Source: Rotaria socialis
Taxonomy: Eukaryota > Rotifera > Eurotatoria > Philodinida > Philodinidae
Direction: 5' to 3'
DNA length: 64,000 nt
NCBI GenBank assembly: GCA_905331475.1
Contig: CAJNYU010003848.1
Coordinates: 22,447 to 86,446, forward strand
The first letter of the stretch is position 1. Every line of letters starts with the position of its first letter. A program made the translations under genes and the position numbers. The notes below the pieces were generated by a model. It searched no databases. It was not told where the DNA came from and saw only the letters and a list, made by a program, of their open reading frames with translations. This document shows, piece after piece, positions 45,659 through 58,134 of this stretch.

Positions 45659-48403
45659 TTAACAATAATTTTTCCAATTCACTTTAGTAGGTGCTGTAAG
45701 TGGACGTGTCGGTAGAATGACACGAACATTTTCTGTTTTTTCCATATGATCTATTGAAAGAGTATCTTGAAATGGTTTTAAACATGGTGAAAAAACAGGT
45801 GCTATACTCGGACTCACTGCCGTTAAATCAGAACAATTTAACGACGAAATATTTTTACTCCGTGTTCTTCGTGAAACAGATGCAGTTTGTGGACGTCGTT
45901 TTATTTGATTTGTAGAAACTTGTTCGATTTGATTTGCTCTTTCAAGTAGTTCTCGACAGCAAGCCGCATTATCTAAAGCTATGGGACTTTGTGTCCACTG
46001 TTTTTCCATTTTAGTTTGATTCTTTTTAGATTGTGTCATCATTCTAATAAATAAATGGCGACGTTTGTTTATTGATGATAGGGCACGTTTATGTTTCATT
46101 TGTAATAATGCATTTTCATCAGGATTACCGGACATATCACGTTCATCAACGACTTTAACTCGATGCGGTACACTTGACATACGTGGTAAACGTTCATGAA
46201 GTCGTTGGGCAGCTCGACGAGCAAATAATGTTATTTCTTCACGTGCCTGAGACGGATCATGTAGAAAACGATGAGAACGATTAGCATAAAATAATTCTGT
46301 AAGTGCATCATTGGATTTCATGGGTAATGCTGATTTATGACGTGATGATACATCAGACCGACTCAACCTATCAAAAATAACATCGATTATTCAATCAAAA
46401 AATTTCTATGCTCGTTTCTTTAATGAATGGTTCATAATACCAGCAGTGTCCAAGAACTCAGAAATAGGAATTCCTAATGTGCCGAGGAATTATCAGTGCC
46501 GCTGTGATAATTCCTAGAGAAAATTGGAATCAACCATCGGTTCGTTCACAGTTCCACCATTCACGAAAGTCGTGATATTACTTTTTTTAAAATAATTTGT
46601 GCACGAAACTATTGACTCTAACAATTTTGTAGGTGAAGCTATGTGTAAGAACAAAAATTATTGTGAATATTCCATGTTTTTACCTTTAGTATGCAATGAA
46701 CTGTAGGGATCTGAGAAGGAATGCCTAATTCTCAGTCCTTGTACACCCCTTGAACACATCCGTGCTCGAAACCATATTATGTTACTTCAGGATATTCTAT
46801 TCTTTCTAATAAAGAGAAAGATTAAATTTCCTTTTGAAATATTGTTACTCAATATTTAGTTCGTTTTCTATCTGGTAAGGAGGATTTCTGTCTTCTCGAA
46901 AAAATAAGACTCCTACGCAAGTTCGAGCTTCTTAGTATTCTGAATAAGTTTTATTAAGATATTTAACATAATTTCAACAAATGCTTATGTATAAATTTTA
47001 AATAAAAAGCTCGAAAAAGCAATCACTTAGAACAAAATATAATAAATGAAATCAAACAACTGATTATTACAAAGAAAATGATCTAACTGTCGTGTACCAT
47101 AAATATAAACATTAGTATTAGCCACAATAAATATTTTCGTCTTGAATTAATACTGATATAGTTTGTACAAAAGAAAACAACTTTATTTCGAGTTTTCAAT
47201 GCTTTGGAGTTGCAATCATCAAGAAATGAAAATATTCGAAGGTAAAGTAAATATTTATGTATAAATTCTTAATGCATAGCATAAAAAGACGACCTAATTA
47301 CAACTTGCGTAAAGCGCAATACATGAAGAAAACAAAAGAAAAAGCGAACGACATTTGCACATATAATAATTGCATAATTGTGTTAGCTGTTTGTTTTGTT
47401 CTTTTGTCTCTTTCTTCCTCTATCTTTGTAATTGCAATTGTAATTGTGTTATCTTTTAATGTTACATATTAAAAATTTATACGTAATTGTTCACATTTCT
47501 ATCTAATTGCATGAGATGTCAATTCTATAATATTAGAAACTCAAAATATAATTTGATTTTCATTGAAAATTAATACCCTGTCGTATTAATGCTACTATAA
47601 ATTATTTGAAATATTTTTGAATTTCTGACTCATCAAAACATTTTTGCTTGAAATATTTAAAATTTTGATTTTTTTATCTTAAATGACAAAAGGAGGAAAA
47701 GGAGGACCATTCTCATACCAGTAGTTATATCAACTAAGCAAGCATTTTCGATAACAATTGTAGAAACAATTTATCAACATAAACATACGTGCTTCTTGAT
47801 ATCGACGATCTTGTTGGCTCATCAACAAATAAAATTTTAATATCTCGTGTTGGATCAAGTGCGAAAAAGTTTTTTTCGAGATCAACAAAAGTAAATATTC
47901 GTTCTTTTTTTGCCTGTTCCTTTTGTTTGATACGTTGATTATGATCATAGATTTTACGATAATAATTCTGTAAGAATTCTTCAAATGTATTTTCTTGTAA
48001 AGAAGTAAGATAGTCATTTTCAAATTTTTGTTGATCATCGAGCTTTCTTAAAAGACTCGTTGTTGCAAGAGCTCGTTGTAATTGAACAAACCTATATGAA
48101 TTAGATTTCGACGATTTTATTGTCACCGATGATGTTGCCATCGAAAAAGATGATACTTGTCGAGGAGGTACGGACACTTCTGACGGTTTAACTGTCGATT
48201 CTTTTTCTGTACTGGCCACTGCTGTTGTTTCATCGAAGTCAGTTTCATCTTCGTCACCAATAATCGAGAAAAGTTTAACATCTGTTAACAGCAACTGATT
48301 CGGATCATTTGTTATCTTTAATATGTACATATTTATAACATCGTTTAACAATTCGATAATCAAAGCTTACTTGATCGTTGTTATTTACTGATGTTGCTGC
48401 CAT
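45659..48403 (-). CDS. Uncharacterised, largely disordered protein, three exons
   Basis: Minus-strand exons 48371-48403, 47789-48315 and 45659-46367 join in matching phases (0 and 2) to give about 422 residues. The second exon has an acidic, Ser/Thr-rich region, then a helical stretch (LLRKLDDQQKFENDYLTSL, FLQNYYRKIYDHNQRIKQKEQ). The last exon is basic and Arg-rich, with RRPQTASVSRRTRS and a closing RPLTAPTKVNWKNYC. I recognise no domain. Similar Arg/Ser/Thr composition with RP-TA-type motifs is seen in some ciliary and cytoskeletal proteins, which is a weak hint. The second intron (46368-47788) is 1.42 kb, about twenty times the local norm, and contains a foldback element. Confidence 0.55.
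46446..46746. repeat. Foldback (inverted-repeat) element inside an intron
   Basis: Thirty-base arms at 46446-46475 (GTGTCCAAGAACTCAGAAAT onward) and 46717-46746 are inverted and match at 25 of 30 positions. Next to the left arm there is a perfect 11-bp hairpin (AGGAATTATCA / TGATAATTCCT, about 46485-46515). I found no target duplication, so it is called a repeat rather than a defined transposon. Confidence 0.6.
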
Positions 48404-49852
48404 AATTTAGTAACTATTTCTCTGTTGTATGTGGAGAATAATGATGTTATGTCATTCAATGCATGAAATAAGAGAACGAAGAAAAGGAAAAGAAAGAAAT
48501 TCATGCAAAAACGTTTTCTTCTTCTATGTTCTCTCATTTTGCAATAAATCAACCCGCAGTCAACGTTTGAAGACAAAAAAAATGCATTACTCCAATCATG
48601 CACACTTAATGAAACATTTGTGAATTGTTATTTCTTTCGATTGCGAATAATAATAGAAGTATTGTTAGGCTCGCTTATTCAATCATGTTGGCAGAGTATT
48701 TACCTAGAGATAAACTCACTTTCTTTTTATTAGATCTTTAGAAGAAAATGTTTTTTTGGTGAACAGATAATCAAGGGAAAAAAATGCTTCTACGCGTAAT
48801 TGTTACTCGAACAAGAACTTAATCCATTTTTAAAACGACGTTTTACTAGGCCATGTCTTTACTCATATGGAAAAAAGATGTTGCACATAAAAATAATGTT
48901 AAATGTTGATCTGGTAAAGTTTTTATTGAGTTTGAAAGAAATATCTTCAGACGATACGTTTTGAAGTGAATTTACAAATATGGCTTCTCTTCTGTAAAAC
49001 AGAATACCCGTTTTCATGATTAAGCGTTTGCAAATTGATTAACAACAGCAGCAAGCTGTTAAATTCTTGTTTTATTACTTTCGATTAAAAAACAGCTGCT
49101 AAGACGAAAAAAACTATTCGTCTAGAATTGAGAGAGAAAATGATTGGTTTAATGAATTAATCTTTTATCCTTTACTCGAATTCTAATTCGTAAAAAAAAA
49201 GAGTTATTGCACATTTTTTGATAAGAACCAACTTTTCCTACGTATGTTAATTGGCATTCGCAATATGTACTATAATTTTCTAGATTATTGAAAAGAGTCA
49301 CGAGCTCTGATAGAAAATGATAGTTTAATTTTTTCTTCCGATTGCTGTTTTTTGAACATTTCAAGAATAAATCTTCGAAGATGAATCATGCTATAGTATC
49401 ATTGATTTCAGTAACGGAGAGCAGATGACATAATTCATGTTTTATAACTTCATTGGTTTTTCCAATAGCTTCAAGATGGAAAACCGTGAAATAAAATATC
49501 TCTTGGAAACAAACGACGATAGTAGCGCTGACATAAACGTGAGTATTATTCTAATCGAAATATAACTATTTTTGAAAAAAAAAACGAGACAGACATTTGC
49601 ATGGGTACCAACGATCAAACTTATGTGTGTAATATTCAATCTCATATTTTCGTTTTGATCCATTTTTCTTTCGTTATTCAACAGAACAACAAAACAATCG
49701 TTACTATTACGCTAACTACTTTTCTCTTCTTCTCGACTTTATCCATTCTTATTTCTTTCGTTGGCCAATGAATCATTTGAGCGTGGTAACATCTATATAA
49801 ACAACTGTAAAATAGAAAACGAAAATCATTTTCTTTCTCCGCTTACATCATC
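48404..49852. other. Divergent intergenic region
   Basis: It should hold the promoters of the unknown gene (-) and the helical-repeat gene (+). Frames at 48385-48623, 49149-49364 and 49442-49681 have no family resemblance. Confidence 0.35.
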
Positions 49853-52504
49853 ATGGTTCGACCACCACCATCATCTCAAGATGATTCTTTTTCTACTGAT
49901 AATACGAATACTTCATTTACATCGTTTCTAAGTGAATCAGGTGAATTTACTGTAACATCAAATGCTAGTCCATCACCACATCGAACAACTAATAATCAAA
50001 ATGAATTATCACAACATCGATATCCATATGTTGCACAATATTTGAATATTTATTATAAGAGAAGTCTTGATCAATCTGTAAGTTTAGTCTAAACTGATTT
50101 TGTTTTTTCACATTTTAAAAATATTTTAGATGATAGCCGCAACAGTGCAACTAGTTGAGAATACACTCGCACTTTATGGTAGCATGGACGATGAAGCAGC
50201 TAATTCCTATATACTTTCATTTATTCTATTACGTGTTGGTTGTATATCTAAAACATATGATTTTGAACAATTTATTGATATGAATCGAGAAGAAAAGGAT
50301 ATCATTATTAAAGAAGTAAGATATGAAAAGTCTAATAGATGGATTCTATGTTTTGTTTTTGTCGATTTAGAATTGGTCAGGCAAAAAAGTCTTGATGAAT
50401 TTAAAATCAAAAGACGATGAAATAGAAAAAAATTATAAACGTTTTGAAGCATTTTTTTCCACACTTGCTTGTCTTCGTTTCGATGATGTCCTACGAATGA
50501 ATAATGAAGCCAATTTAAAAAAAGTGATTTTTCTATTAATCGATGATATTCAATCACCTATTATTGAATATCGTTTTACGATATTACTTGCTCGTAAGAT
50601 CATAATCGCTTTAATTTCAAAAGTATTTTTCTTCCATTGTAGTTGAAGCTATTCTTCGTGGTTTAATGACAACTGTTGTTCATGGGAGACGAAATAAACC
50701 AGGAAAAATTTCACCTTTTATCGGAAATAAGGTAAGTCGTAGAATCATTGACTTAATTTTATGTTCAATAGAGTTCTTCCAGCTGAGCTCGAAGGTAGTT
50801 TCTGTGTCAAACTACAGCATGATTCATAATAGATCGAAATCTTCTAGAAAGACTCTTAAGCAGTACTTGAACATTTGCAGCAACATTCAAAGCCTTCACA
50901 TGGAGACCACAGACATCACTCTGAATATTCGTTGAGTGAATTTATTGTAATCGAAAATTGAATTCATACAAATGAAATATTGATCGGAGTGTTCATAATT
51001 TATGAAACTGATTCATTTGCTCATTTAGGATGCCACCAAAATCTTTGAATTTATATCAATGGTATCTAATAAGGCTTTGGTACCACGTCTATCGTAAGTC
51101 GTGTATTTTATTTCTATTAGTTAATATAAATTTCTTTTATTTAAGTGATTCTGAACCACAAATTGGTCAACTGGCATTTCAAGCATTGATTGAATTATCT
51201 GAAATTTGTCCTAATTCATGGATACCTAAAGAAGCTTTTGATGAATGTATCTATTCGATTGTTTCACAGGTTAATTGTTAACATGCTTCGCTGTTATTTT
51301 TTGTAAGAATTTTGTGTTTCAATGTTTAGGAAGATAGATATGATTTTAATTATTCGATTCGACTTTTTCGAACTTTATTAACTCATAAAGAACTCGATAA
51401 AGAATCGATTCGTCACTATGTTCAACATTTACTAATGAGAATTTCGTCCGAGGAATACGAACTCATTTCTGTATTGAATACAAATTCAATATATAAATTG
51501 ATTAATGATATATTAGCGTAAGTATGCTACTCGATGATGTAACTAAGAATATGTGATTATAATTTCGTCTAGAATTTATCCGGAAGTGTTTTCAACAAAA
51601 ACGATCTATCATTGGTCAAGTGGAATATTTCAAGATAATAATCGAACACAACAATTAGCTTTAAACTATCTTCTTAGTCTTATTCAAATGAGTGAAGATC
51701 AATTTCAATCAACAACAATATGGCCATATATTATTCATGTTTATATGAATATATTTAAGGTTAGAAAAACTATTTTTATTCTCTTGTTCGATGCTACTTT
51801 CGGCTTAGACGAGATGTACGAATAAGTTTTTCTTTTGTTCACGAGTAGAATATTCAATAAATTGCGCGTGTGATGAACGCCTTCTTTTTAATCAAAATTT
51901 TATTTCAGTCACATGTAAGTGAAGAAGCAACAGCATGTTTAATACATGCAATAGAAAATAATTCTAAAATTTCAACAATTCTTTCGAATCTATCTGGTAT
52001 TGAACATTACATCGAAACGAAAATTTTTGATAGTACGTTTTTAAAAGAATTATCCTTTTTTTTGTAAATTAATTCTCTTTAATTAGATTCACAAGTATCG
52101 GTAATTATTGTAATTCTTCAATTGCTTCGTTCACTTTTTATTCTTCATATTAACCAACAACGAACACACATGTTAGTTAACGATGATGAAAATGATGAAG
52201 ATACTCTATGCCGAAATATTAGCCGACTAACATTTAAATTCATAACACGACTTTTTCAACAAGTAAATTAAATCTATTCAAAAGCAATTGCGTTCTTTAT
52301 CTATTTATTTATTTAAAGGGTAATATTAACAAATCAATTTTAACTGAATGTTTAACGGCTTTACAAACAACAATTTGTGCATTACCAGTTGATTATACCA
52401 GAGAGAATTTGCTTTCATTAGATGATTTAATTAATGAGATGAGAATGATGGTGGCGACTCATCAATTTGCTGATACATCCATCGATACAGATATGAATGA
52501 TTAA
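49853..52504 (+). CDS. Helical-repeat-like protein of unknown function, 11 exons
   Basis: Exons: 49853-50077, 50130-50315, 50371-50593, 50643-50731, 51029-51093, 51146-51269, 51330-51517, 51573-51759, 51909-52032, 52087-52262 and 52319-52504; every junction is phase-consistent and the sum is 590 residues. After a Ser/Thr/Pro-rich head of about 50 residues, the protein is almost wholly amphipathic helices in ARM/HEAT-like pairs (for example QIGQLAFQALIELSEICP, LALNYLLSLIQMSEDQF, ACLIHAIENNSKISTIL). I do not recognise the family. The regular exon sizes and the absence of a signal peptide or membrane helix suggest a cytosolic scaffold. Introns are 41-55 nt except 50732-51028 and 51760-51908. Confidence 0.7.
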
Positions 52505-53246
52505 GAAATAGAAATGTTGTTTTTTTTTTGTAGTATATATGTGAACTAAATTGTTTTTTATTTGATGAAATGAAATTTTGAAATAAATTAACTGTGATTT
52601 TATGATGAACCAAAAACTACAGAAAGACTTTTATGCTCTTTAAATAATAGAAAGCGGGATTATTAATTTAACGGCAGTTTATCTGAAGTTTGCGAATGGC
52701 TTGTATGAGGAAACCTTGCAGATTTCAGAGTGTTCACGTATCATCAAATACGAATGGATAGAAAATAATGTAGAAAGAGCAATGTATTCTTGCGGAGAAA
52801 AGAAATTTTCTCGTAATTAAAATATTGCTAATATAAAGCGATCATGTTTGGATTTTCTCAGACAATCCTTCCGATGATTACTTCACATATAAGAAAATAA
52901 ATATCGCTATGACTAACTGTTTCGATGTTAGTCAAATTTTAGTTAATTTTTAATAAATGCCTTGAGAAAAACATGATTATACGTCAGCAATTTGAACACA
53001 TACTTCCAATATTGCCTCGATGAATAACCAAAGTATATGACTATGCGCACAACTTCCGTCAAATATTTATCAAAACAGAAATAAGTAAATTTACTTAGGC
53101 ATTTTTTTTATCGTCCGACTAGTTCTTGATTCCATTATCACCAAATAAAGAAAAATCATGACTTTGGAAAAGACAAAGCAAACATATAATACTCATGTCA
53201 TAGTAAAAGCATCGAGTAAATCTCAGTTGTGTAGAACACTTTTGAA
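52505..53246. other. Intergenic spacer
   Basis: AATAAA lies near 52580. No other feature. Confidence 0.35.
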
Positions 53247-53771
53247 ATGGCCAAGTTACTGTTGGTGTTTTTGGTAAATGTTTCTTTTAAAACTGTAATA
53301 TACAAAACTTCTACTTTGAATATCTTTTAGGCATTCTTTACTATAAATATTATAGCAGCAAGCAAGAATGAGGGCCGGGCACATCGAGAAAAACTCGATT
53401 CATCAGATTCGGATCAAAAGCTATCCCGAGTCCAACGAAAATATTTTAAATTTTGCTCGAATTCTACAGTAGCCCAAATGTATTTGAAAGAAATTCTTTC
53501 AGTTGTCGATATTCTTCAAGCAAATTCATCATACAATACGATTTTAAACTTGCAATTAACTAATTTCATTGCATACTTAAAGGATACCAAAAACCAAGAG
53601 ATCTTATCGAACGATTGTCAAGCTTTTCTCAAGGGTCTTAAGGAAGCAAATAAAGCTGATAAAACCATTCAACGTCAACAAAAGAATATGGCAACACTTA
53701 TTCGTAAAAACCTCGAACAAGCTGCACGTTCTGTTACCAATGGAAAAGGATTTTATGACTTAGACAGTTAA
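53247..53771 (+). CDS. Small secreted helical protein
   Basis: Two exons, 53247-53273 and 53331-53771, phase 0, 155 residues. The intron splits the signal peptide (MAKLLLVFL / AFFTINIIAAS), a common layout for secreted proteins. The mature part is charged and helical with two cysteines (KFCSNST and NDCQAF) that may form a disulfide, and ends RKNLEQAARSVTNGKGFYDLDS. Family not recognised. It is short enough to be a secreted effector, venom-like or peptide-binding protein, but there is no evidence for any of these. Confidence 0.6.
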
Positions 53772-54032
53772 ATTCAAAAGCACATACAGATTTTTATTTC
53801 ATTAATAAAATAGTCGTAAAAGATGAATTCTTTTTCGTTATTTACTATCATGATTCTAATCGAGTATTAAAGAAAGTCATAGTGCCAGTAAGAAATCGAT
53901 TTTGATCATTCCATACACATCATAGTCTATTATCAAGGATAAGAAGTTTAGCACGTGTTCTGATTGGTGTAAATTTCGGATAGTTTCATTTATGCTGTCT
54001 TATTGGTTTTTGCTTCGACAATAATTTGATTT

Positions 54033-54338
54033 TTATATTCCATATCTTTCCCTAACTGTATATCGATAAATGAGAACATCAATGACAACTCCTTTTTTAT
54101 AATACGGATCTTCTTGCATGAATTGTATCATTTCATCTTCACCAGTTGTTAAAGGCCAATAAAAGCTCTTGCCACTTAATGATTCAGACACTTTGAATTC
54201 AACCTTGCCACCCTTTTCCTTTGAACATTGACGTAAATATACCAAATGATCATGACGAATTTCGTTTCGTTTCATTAAAAAATCACTATTATCGAAAATA
54301 TAATGAAGCACAAGAACTTTACGTTTATCCTTACGCAT
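54033..54338 (-). CDS. YCII-domain-like protein
   Basis: A 101-residue frame, about the size of a lone YCII domain. Seen here: KVLVLHYIFDN (first strand), MKRNEIRHDHLVYLRQC with the Arg-x-x-His-x-x-Leu pattern that holds the conserved His, and DPYYKKGVVIDVLIY at the end, matching the family's F-x-x-x-DP(F/Y)-x-x-A-G-(L/V). YCII proteins are small ferredoxin-like folds, some with Asp-His catalysis, of mostly unknown reaction. A possible acceptor upstream (TTTTGTAG at about 54372) would add VAFFNKLSSID to the N-terminus, so the start is uncertain. Confidence 0.65.
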   Translation of the reverse strand: MRKDKRKVLVLHYIFDNSDFLMKRNEIRHDHLVYLRQCSKEKGGKVEFKVSESLSGKSFYWPLTTGEDEMIQFMQEDPYYKKGVVIDVLIYRYTVRERYGI

Positions 54339-54374
54339 GTCAATAGAGGAAAGCTTGTTGAAAAAAGCTACCTA

Positions 54375-54990
54375 CAAAATATCAGTATATGTAGTTGCCC
54401 AATATTTAGTTTATTATCGTATAATCTGATAAAGACATAAAAGTAATCATCGTAAATGCCGTCGAGTGTTTTGAATTAAGTATTTGCTTGTAAAAACTTA
54501 GCAGGCTTGTATCAGAATTGTCGTATGGATACTGTGGATATATTTTGAAATTTAGTCTAATATTTAACCATCATACAAATAATGTTTATTTTCATTTTAC
54601 GATTGATGCGAATGCTTTTACAAGTCAAAGGGCTCTATTCATAGAAATATGCTCAAATTTCTATGAAAAAATATATGAACACATCGGTTTATTACTAGTG
54701 AGTGGAATTCAAAAGAATATCTTAATATTTGAAGTCATCGTGAATAAATTAGAAAAATCAATTGCATTCGGAATGTTGCTGAAATGAAATAATAGCATCA
54801 TCTTTCCTAGATATTATGATGGATATATTAGAATTACAACTCATAAAATAGAATCTCTATATCGGTAGAGATTTATCTTTAAAATGATTCAATAATCAAC
54901 ACAGTAATCATTAGATTTAGCAATACTATTAACAGTTGACTATCAAACATCGCATGAGAAATAATTAAAATTTTGTTAATTCTATATAGT
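54375..54990. other. Gene-free spacer
   Basis: The frame at 54518-54787 lacks an ATG start and a family resemblance. Nothing else is seen. Confidence 0.3.
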
Positions 54991-55917
54991 TCAACATGGA
55001 TGTTCAGCGAGTAGAACACCTATTCCATTGTCTTCATCAGTCCAGATAGTATTTCCAATATTGATAAATTGATTGCGCGATAAACATTTATTCTTACTTT
55101 CATCAATTACTTGAAGCAAATGAACAATATGTCGTTGAGAGATGCTAGTACCATTTTGTTCGTTTGTGGAATGTCCAATTAGTTTGAATAAAGCCATGAA
55201 GAGTGGTTCAATCTTTTCTCGAGACAATAAACTAGTGAAAAAAAAACATCAGGCTGAGAGAAAAAGCCATGACAAATATAATAACCGACCCTTTGTGATG
55301 CGTATCGATCATATCGAATAAGCAACCACGATAAAATTGATCTAATATATAAAAATGAAAATGATAACGTAATTAACTTTATTATCTCTCAAATCAAACA
55401 CTGAAAGTAGAATATCTATTTTGAGAAACAGAATTGATTATTTTAAGATGGTATTTTACGTTAGCACGAAATCTGTTGATGTCATTATATCTTTATAAAA
55501 AAAATTAGAGTTACGAAAAAGTAAATCTTCCATCTCACCATTATTCAATTGACAATTAAGAATGATGAATTCAGTGAATTCAAGAAATCCTTGTTTATCT
55601 TTATCACTAAAACCAAAGAAGAATGTTTTGTAGATTTTATTGAAATGAAATTGATTCGCTTACTATAAATTAAATACATAATCGGCAAATTCATTAACGT
55701 TGCCTGTAGGCCATATTGCTTGTAAAATACTTGTGAATTGTCCCATGGTCAATAGACCATCTTCTGACATTTTTAAAAATTGGTCATGTCGCCGACAAAC
55801 TTCTTTGTCAATTAAATTTGTGTGTCGACATATATATCGGATTTGACTCATCGTTAATGTTGTATAGCTTTTTTCTACTTGTGGATGATGATATAATTTT
55901 GATTTTTTATGTCCCAT
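54991..55917 (-). CDS. Neuronal-calcium-sensor-like EF-hand protein with reduced EF-hands
   Basis: Four minus-strand exons, 55664-55917, 55539-55606, 55290-55341 and 54991-55231, phase-consistent, 204 residues. The start MGHKKSK fits an N-myristoylation signal, typical of frequenin/hippocalcin-type sensors. The chain follows their plan: a degenerate first EF-hand around KMSEDGLLTMGQF, a full second loop DKDKQGFLEFTE (about 86-97), a third DTHHKGLLSREK lacking acidic ligands at positions 3 and 5, and a fourth DESKNKCLSRNQ ending in Gln instead of Glu. Only one site should bind Ca2+ well. The family links Ca2+ signals to membranes and kinases or channels. Confidence 0.72.
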
Positions 55918-56849
55918 GAGAACTCGAGCGGATCTATTTCACATAGAAATAAAACATGAGCCAGCGTTTGATATGATGAAAACACGTTCCATTACTCTTT
56001 ATGCTTGACGTCAATATAAAACATTAGCATATCGTATGAGCGAGATTTTATCAAAAACAAATACCAGATTTACTTTCTTCGTTGACACTCTCACGATAGA
56101 ATGAAGTAAATGCTCAAAATAAAAGTTGGCACCCATGGCTTTATAAGAATAGTTAGTGCATTATTAAAATATTCTACGGAACATGAATATGATTGGCAGA
56201 ATGCAAACGAATGCTATTATGTAATCCATATGGTACCTGATACTGGCTTTTGTTTTAATCAATTTATGTTGGTGGTCTCGTATTTAGAATATTGTCTGTG
56301 TTTTGCCGATTACTCTGAATAACAGTTATGCGAACAGTGAATTTCAACTATTAGCTCTCATTTGCTATTCGTTATGATATATTATAATTACCTACAACTA
56401 ATAAGAAATTTCAGTTCCCAATGCATCAAATCATTTACTTCGAATACGTACATAGTAGAGTGATTAATTCTATGGTGATTCTTTCGTCTGTTATAATAAA
56501 TATTCGAAACGTGATCAAGAAAAACAGTCTGGTTAGAAGTTTATTTAAAGAATACTGCATTTTAAAAAGATTGTGCTATATAATTTAGGGGATAGTTTAC
56601 ATTCGTTTATACATCTTCTATTGGCAGTTACGAGTATTTTTACAAGTTTTATTGAGTTAATAAAAAATTTTGATTATGCTGAACATGTGAATAAAAATTT
56701 CGTAGATTTTAATGCATAGGATCATTCTGAAATAAAATATCGTTTGTATTAATTATTTCTAAACGAGAAAGTTACTGGACTTTATTCAACGTACTAATAT
56801 TTTAACACAGTCATAAAATGGATATGTATTTTCATTGAAAAGTCTTGTT
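55918..56849. other. Gene-free spacer
   Basis: A plus-strand frame at 56110-56322 has faint EF-hand-like wording (HMVPDTGFCFNQF) but no credible gene structure. Nothing else recognised. Confidence 0.3.
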
Positions 56850-57304
56850 TTAGAATAATTTCATTAAAACAAAAGCACCAACGCTTAACCATAGACAACT
56901 TGTTGTAATGATTTGTGTAGCATCGTTACAGTAATCAGTCTGACAACACCATGTACCAACACCCGCCACATTGCCTTCAATGCAATATTTCATTACATCT
57001 CTTTTCACATAGATAGGTGTCCACATTTTCTATAAATTGATGAAAATCAAAAGATTATTTCTAATTTTAAAATTCACGAACTTACTACACAAGAATATCC
57101 TTGATTATTAGGTACTGTTTTTGTTTCTGTATCATTTTTATTTACTTCTCCAGAACATCCACTGCATGAATAACATATAAGTCCGTCAGCTGCTCGATTC
57201 AAAACTAGAAAAAAACACATTCCGTAAATTTATAAGCAATGTTAAATCTTTTTTTTACCGAATAAAATCATACAAACTAAAGCAAAATGATGTAAATTAC
57301 TCAT
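56850..57304 (-). CDS. Ly6/uPAR-like three-finger protein, copy 2
   Basis: Three minus-strand exons, 57259-57304, 57086-57204 and 56850-57029, phases 1 and 0, 114 residues. Signal peptide (MSNLHHFALVCMILF), mature start LICYSCSGC, then a late WCCQTDYCND and a hydrophobic C-terminal tail (SCLWLSVGAFVLMKLF) suited to GPI attachment. Exon 1 (46 nt) and exon 2 (119 nt) are the same lengths as in the copy at 35342-35823, and the WCCQTD motif is shared. Three-finger proteins of this kind act at the cell surface, but no ligand can be inferred. Confidence 0.78.
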
Positions 57305-58126
57305 ATTCGTTATAGCTATCAAGAGTATGATGTGAAAATATTCGCCAAGTAAAGAATATGAAGCTTTTGGATGCTATATAATATAAAAAAAAAGAATAGA
57401 AATCTCGCTTCTACACACGTAATTCACCAGTACGAAAATTATCAAATACACACCCTGTCAGGTACTTGATTCTTTTTCTTCGCAAATTAAAAACGGCAAT
57501 CTATGCATACACGGCGAATAGCAAAATTGATCAGAGTTTCTCATATTTCATGTGACTTTTAGCTTTTATTATCATATGACACAGCCTTTCAGAATAAATC
57601 GAGTCCCGTTTCGTTTTGACAAGTAAATGCTAAATATTTACAACGTTAAAATCGATATCAAAAATTCAATAGAATTTTCTTCTATCCTGGTAGCACATTA
57701 TGTTTATTTCAGAACGTCTTTATGTAACAGAAACTTTGTTGGAAAACTTGCAGATGCCCATTTGTATGAAATTGTATTGTGCTACTATCCAACAGACAAT
57801 ACAAGAAGAGGAGAACGCCGATGTTTCATGTGAGGAGGTTGATCGTTATGAAGAAAATCAACATTAAATGATCGTCAAATAATTCTTTTATTTTGGTATC
57901 ACACCATCAATCAGTATGATTTACACATATCAATATTTATACTGACTCTCATATGATTCATTCTATTCGAATATGCTTTATTTATAAAATTTTGAGTCAT
58001 GGAAACTATTTCTAGAAAATAAGATTTTATTGTTTCGAAAACTGGAGCAAACTAATATATGTTTCTTGGAGCTAATTTCAAACTCTCAACATTACATTTG
58101 TTGACATTTGTGTTATGATTTTAATC
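57305..58126. other. Gene-free spacer
   Basis: The frame at 57627-57833 looks random. AATAAA lies near 57594. Confidence 0.3.
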
Positions 58127-58134
58127 ATCAAAAC

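Noticed and set aside
47257-47472. 71-codon frame with a hydrophobic tail
   Set aside because: Lies inside the long intron of the opposite-strand gene and ends in low-complexity Ile/Val; no acceptor or signal-peptide logic.
54518-54787. 89-codon plus-strand frame
   Set aside because: Opens on a TTG, not an ATG, and has no recognisable domain.
56110-56322. Plus-strand frame with EF-hand-like wording
   Set aside because: Loop residues do not meet the EF-hand pattern and no exons flank it; similarity to the neighbouring sensor gene is too faint.
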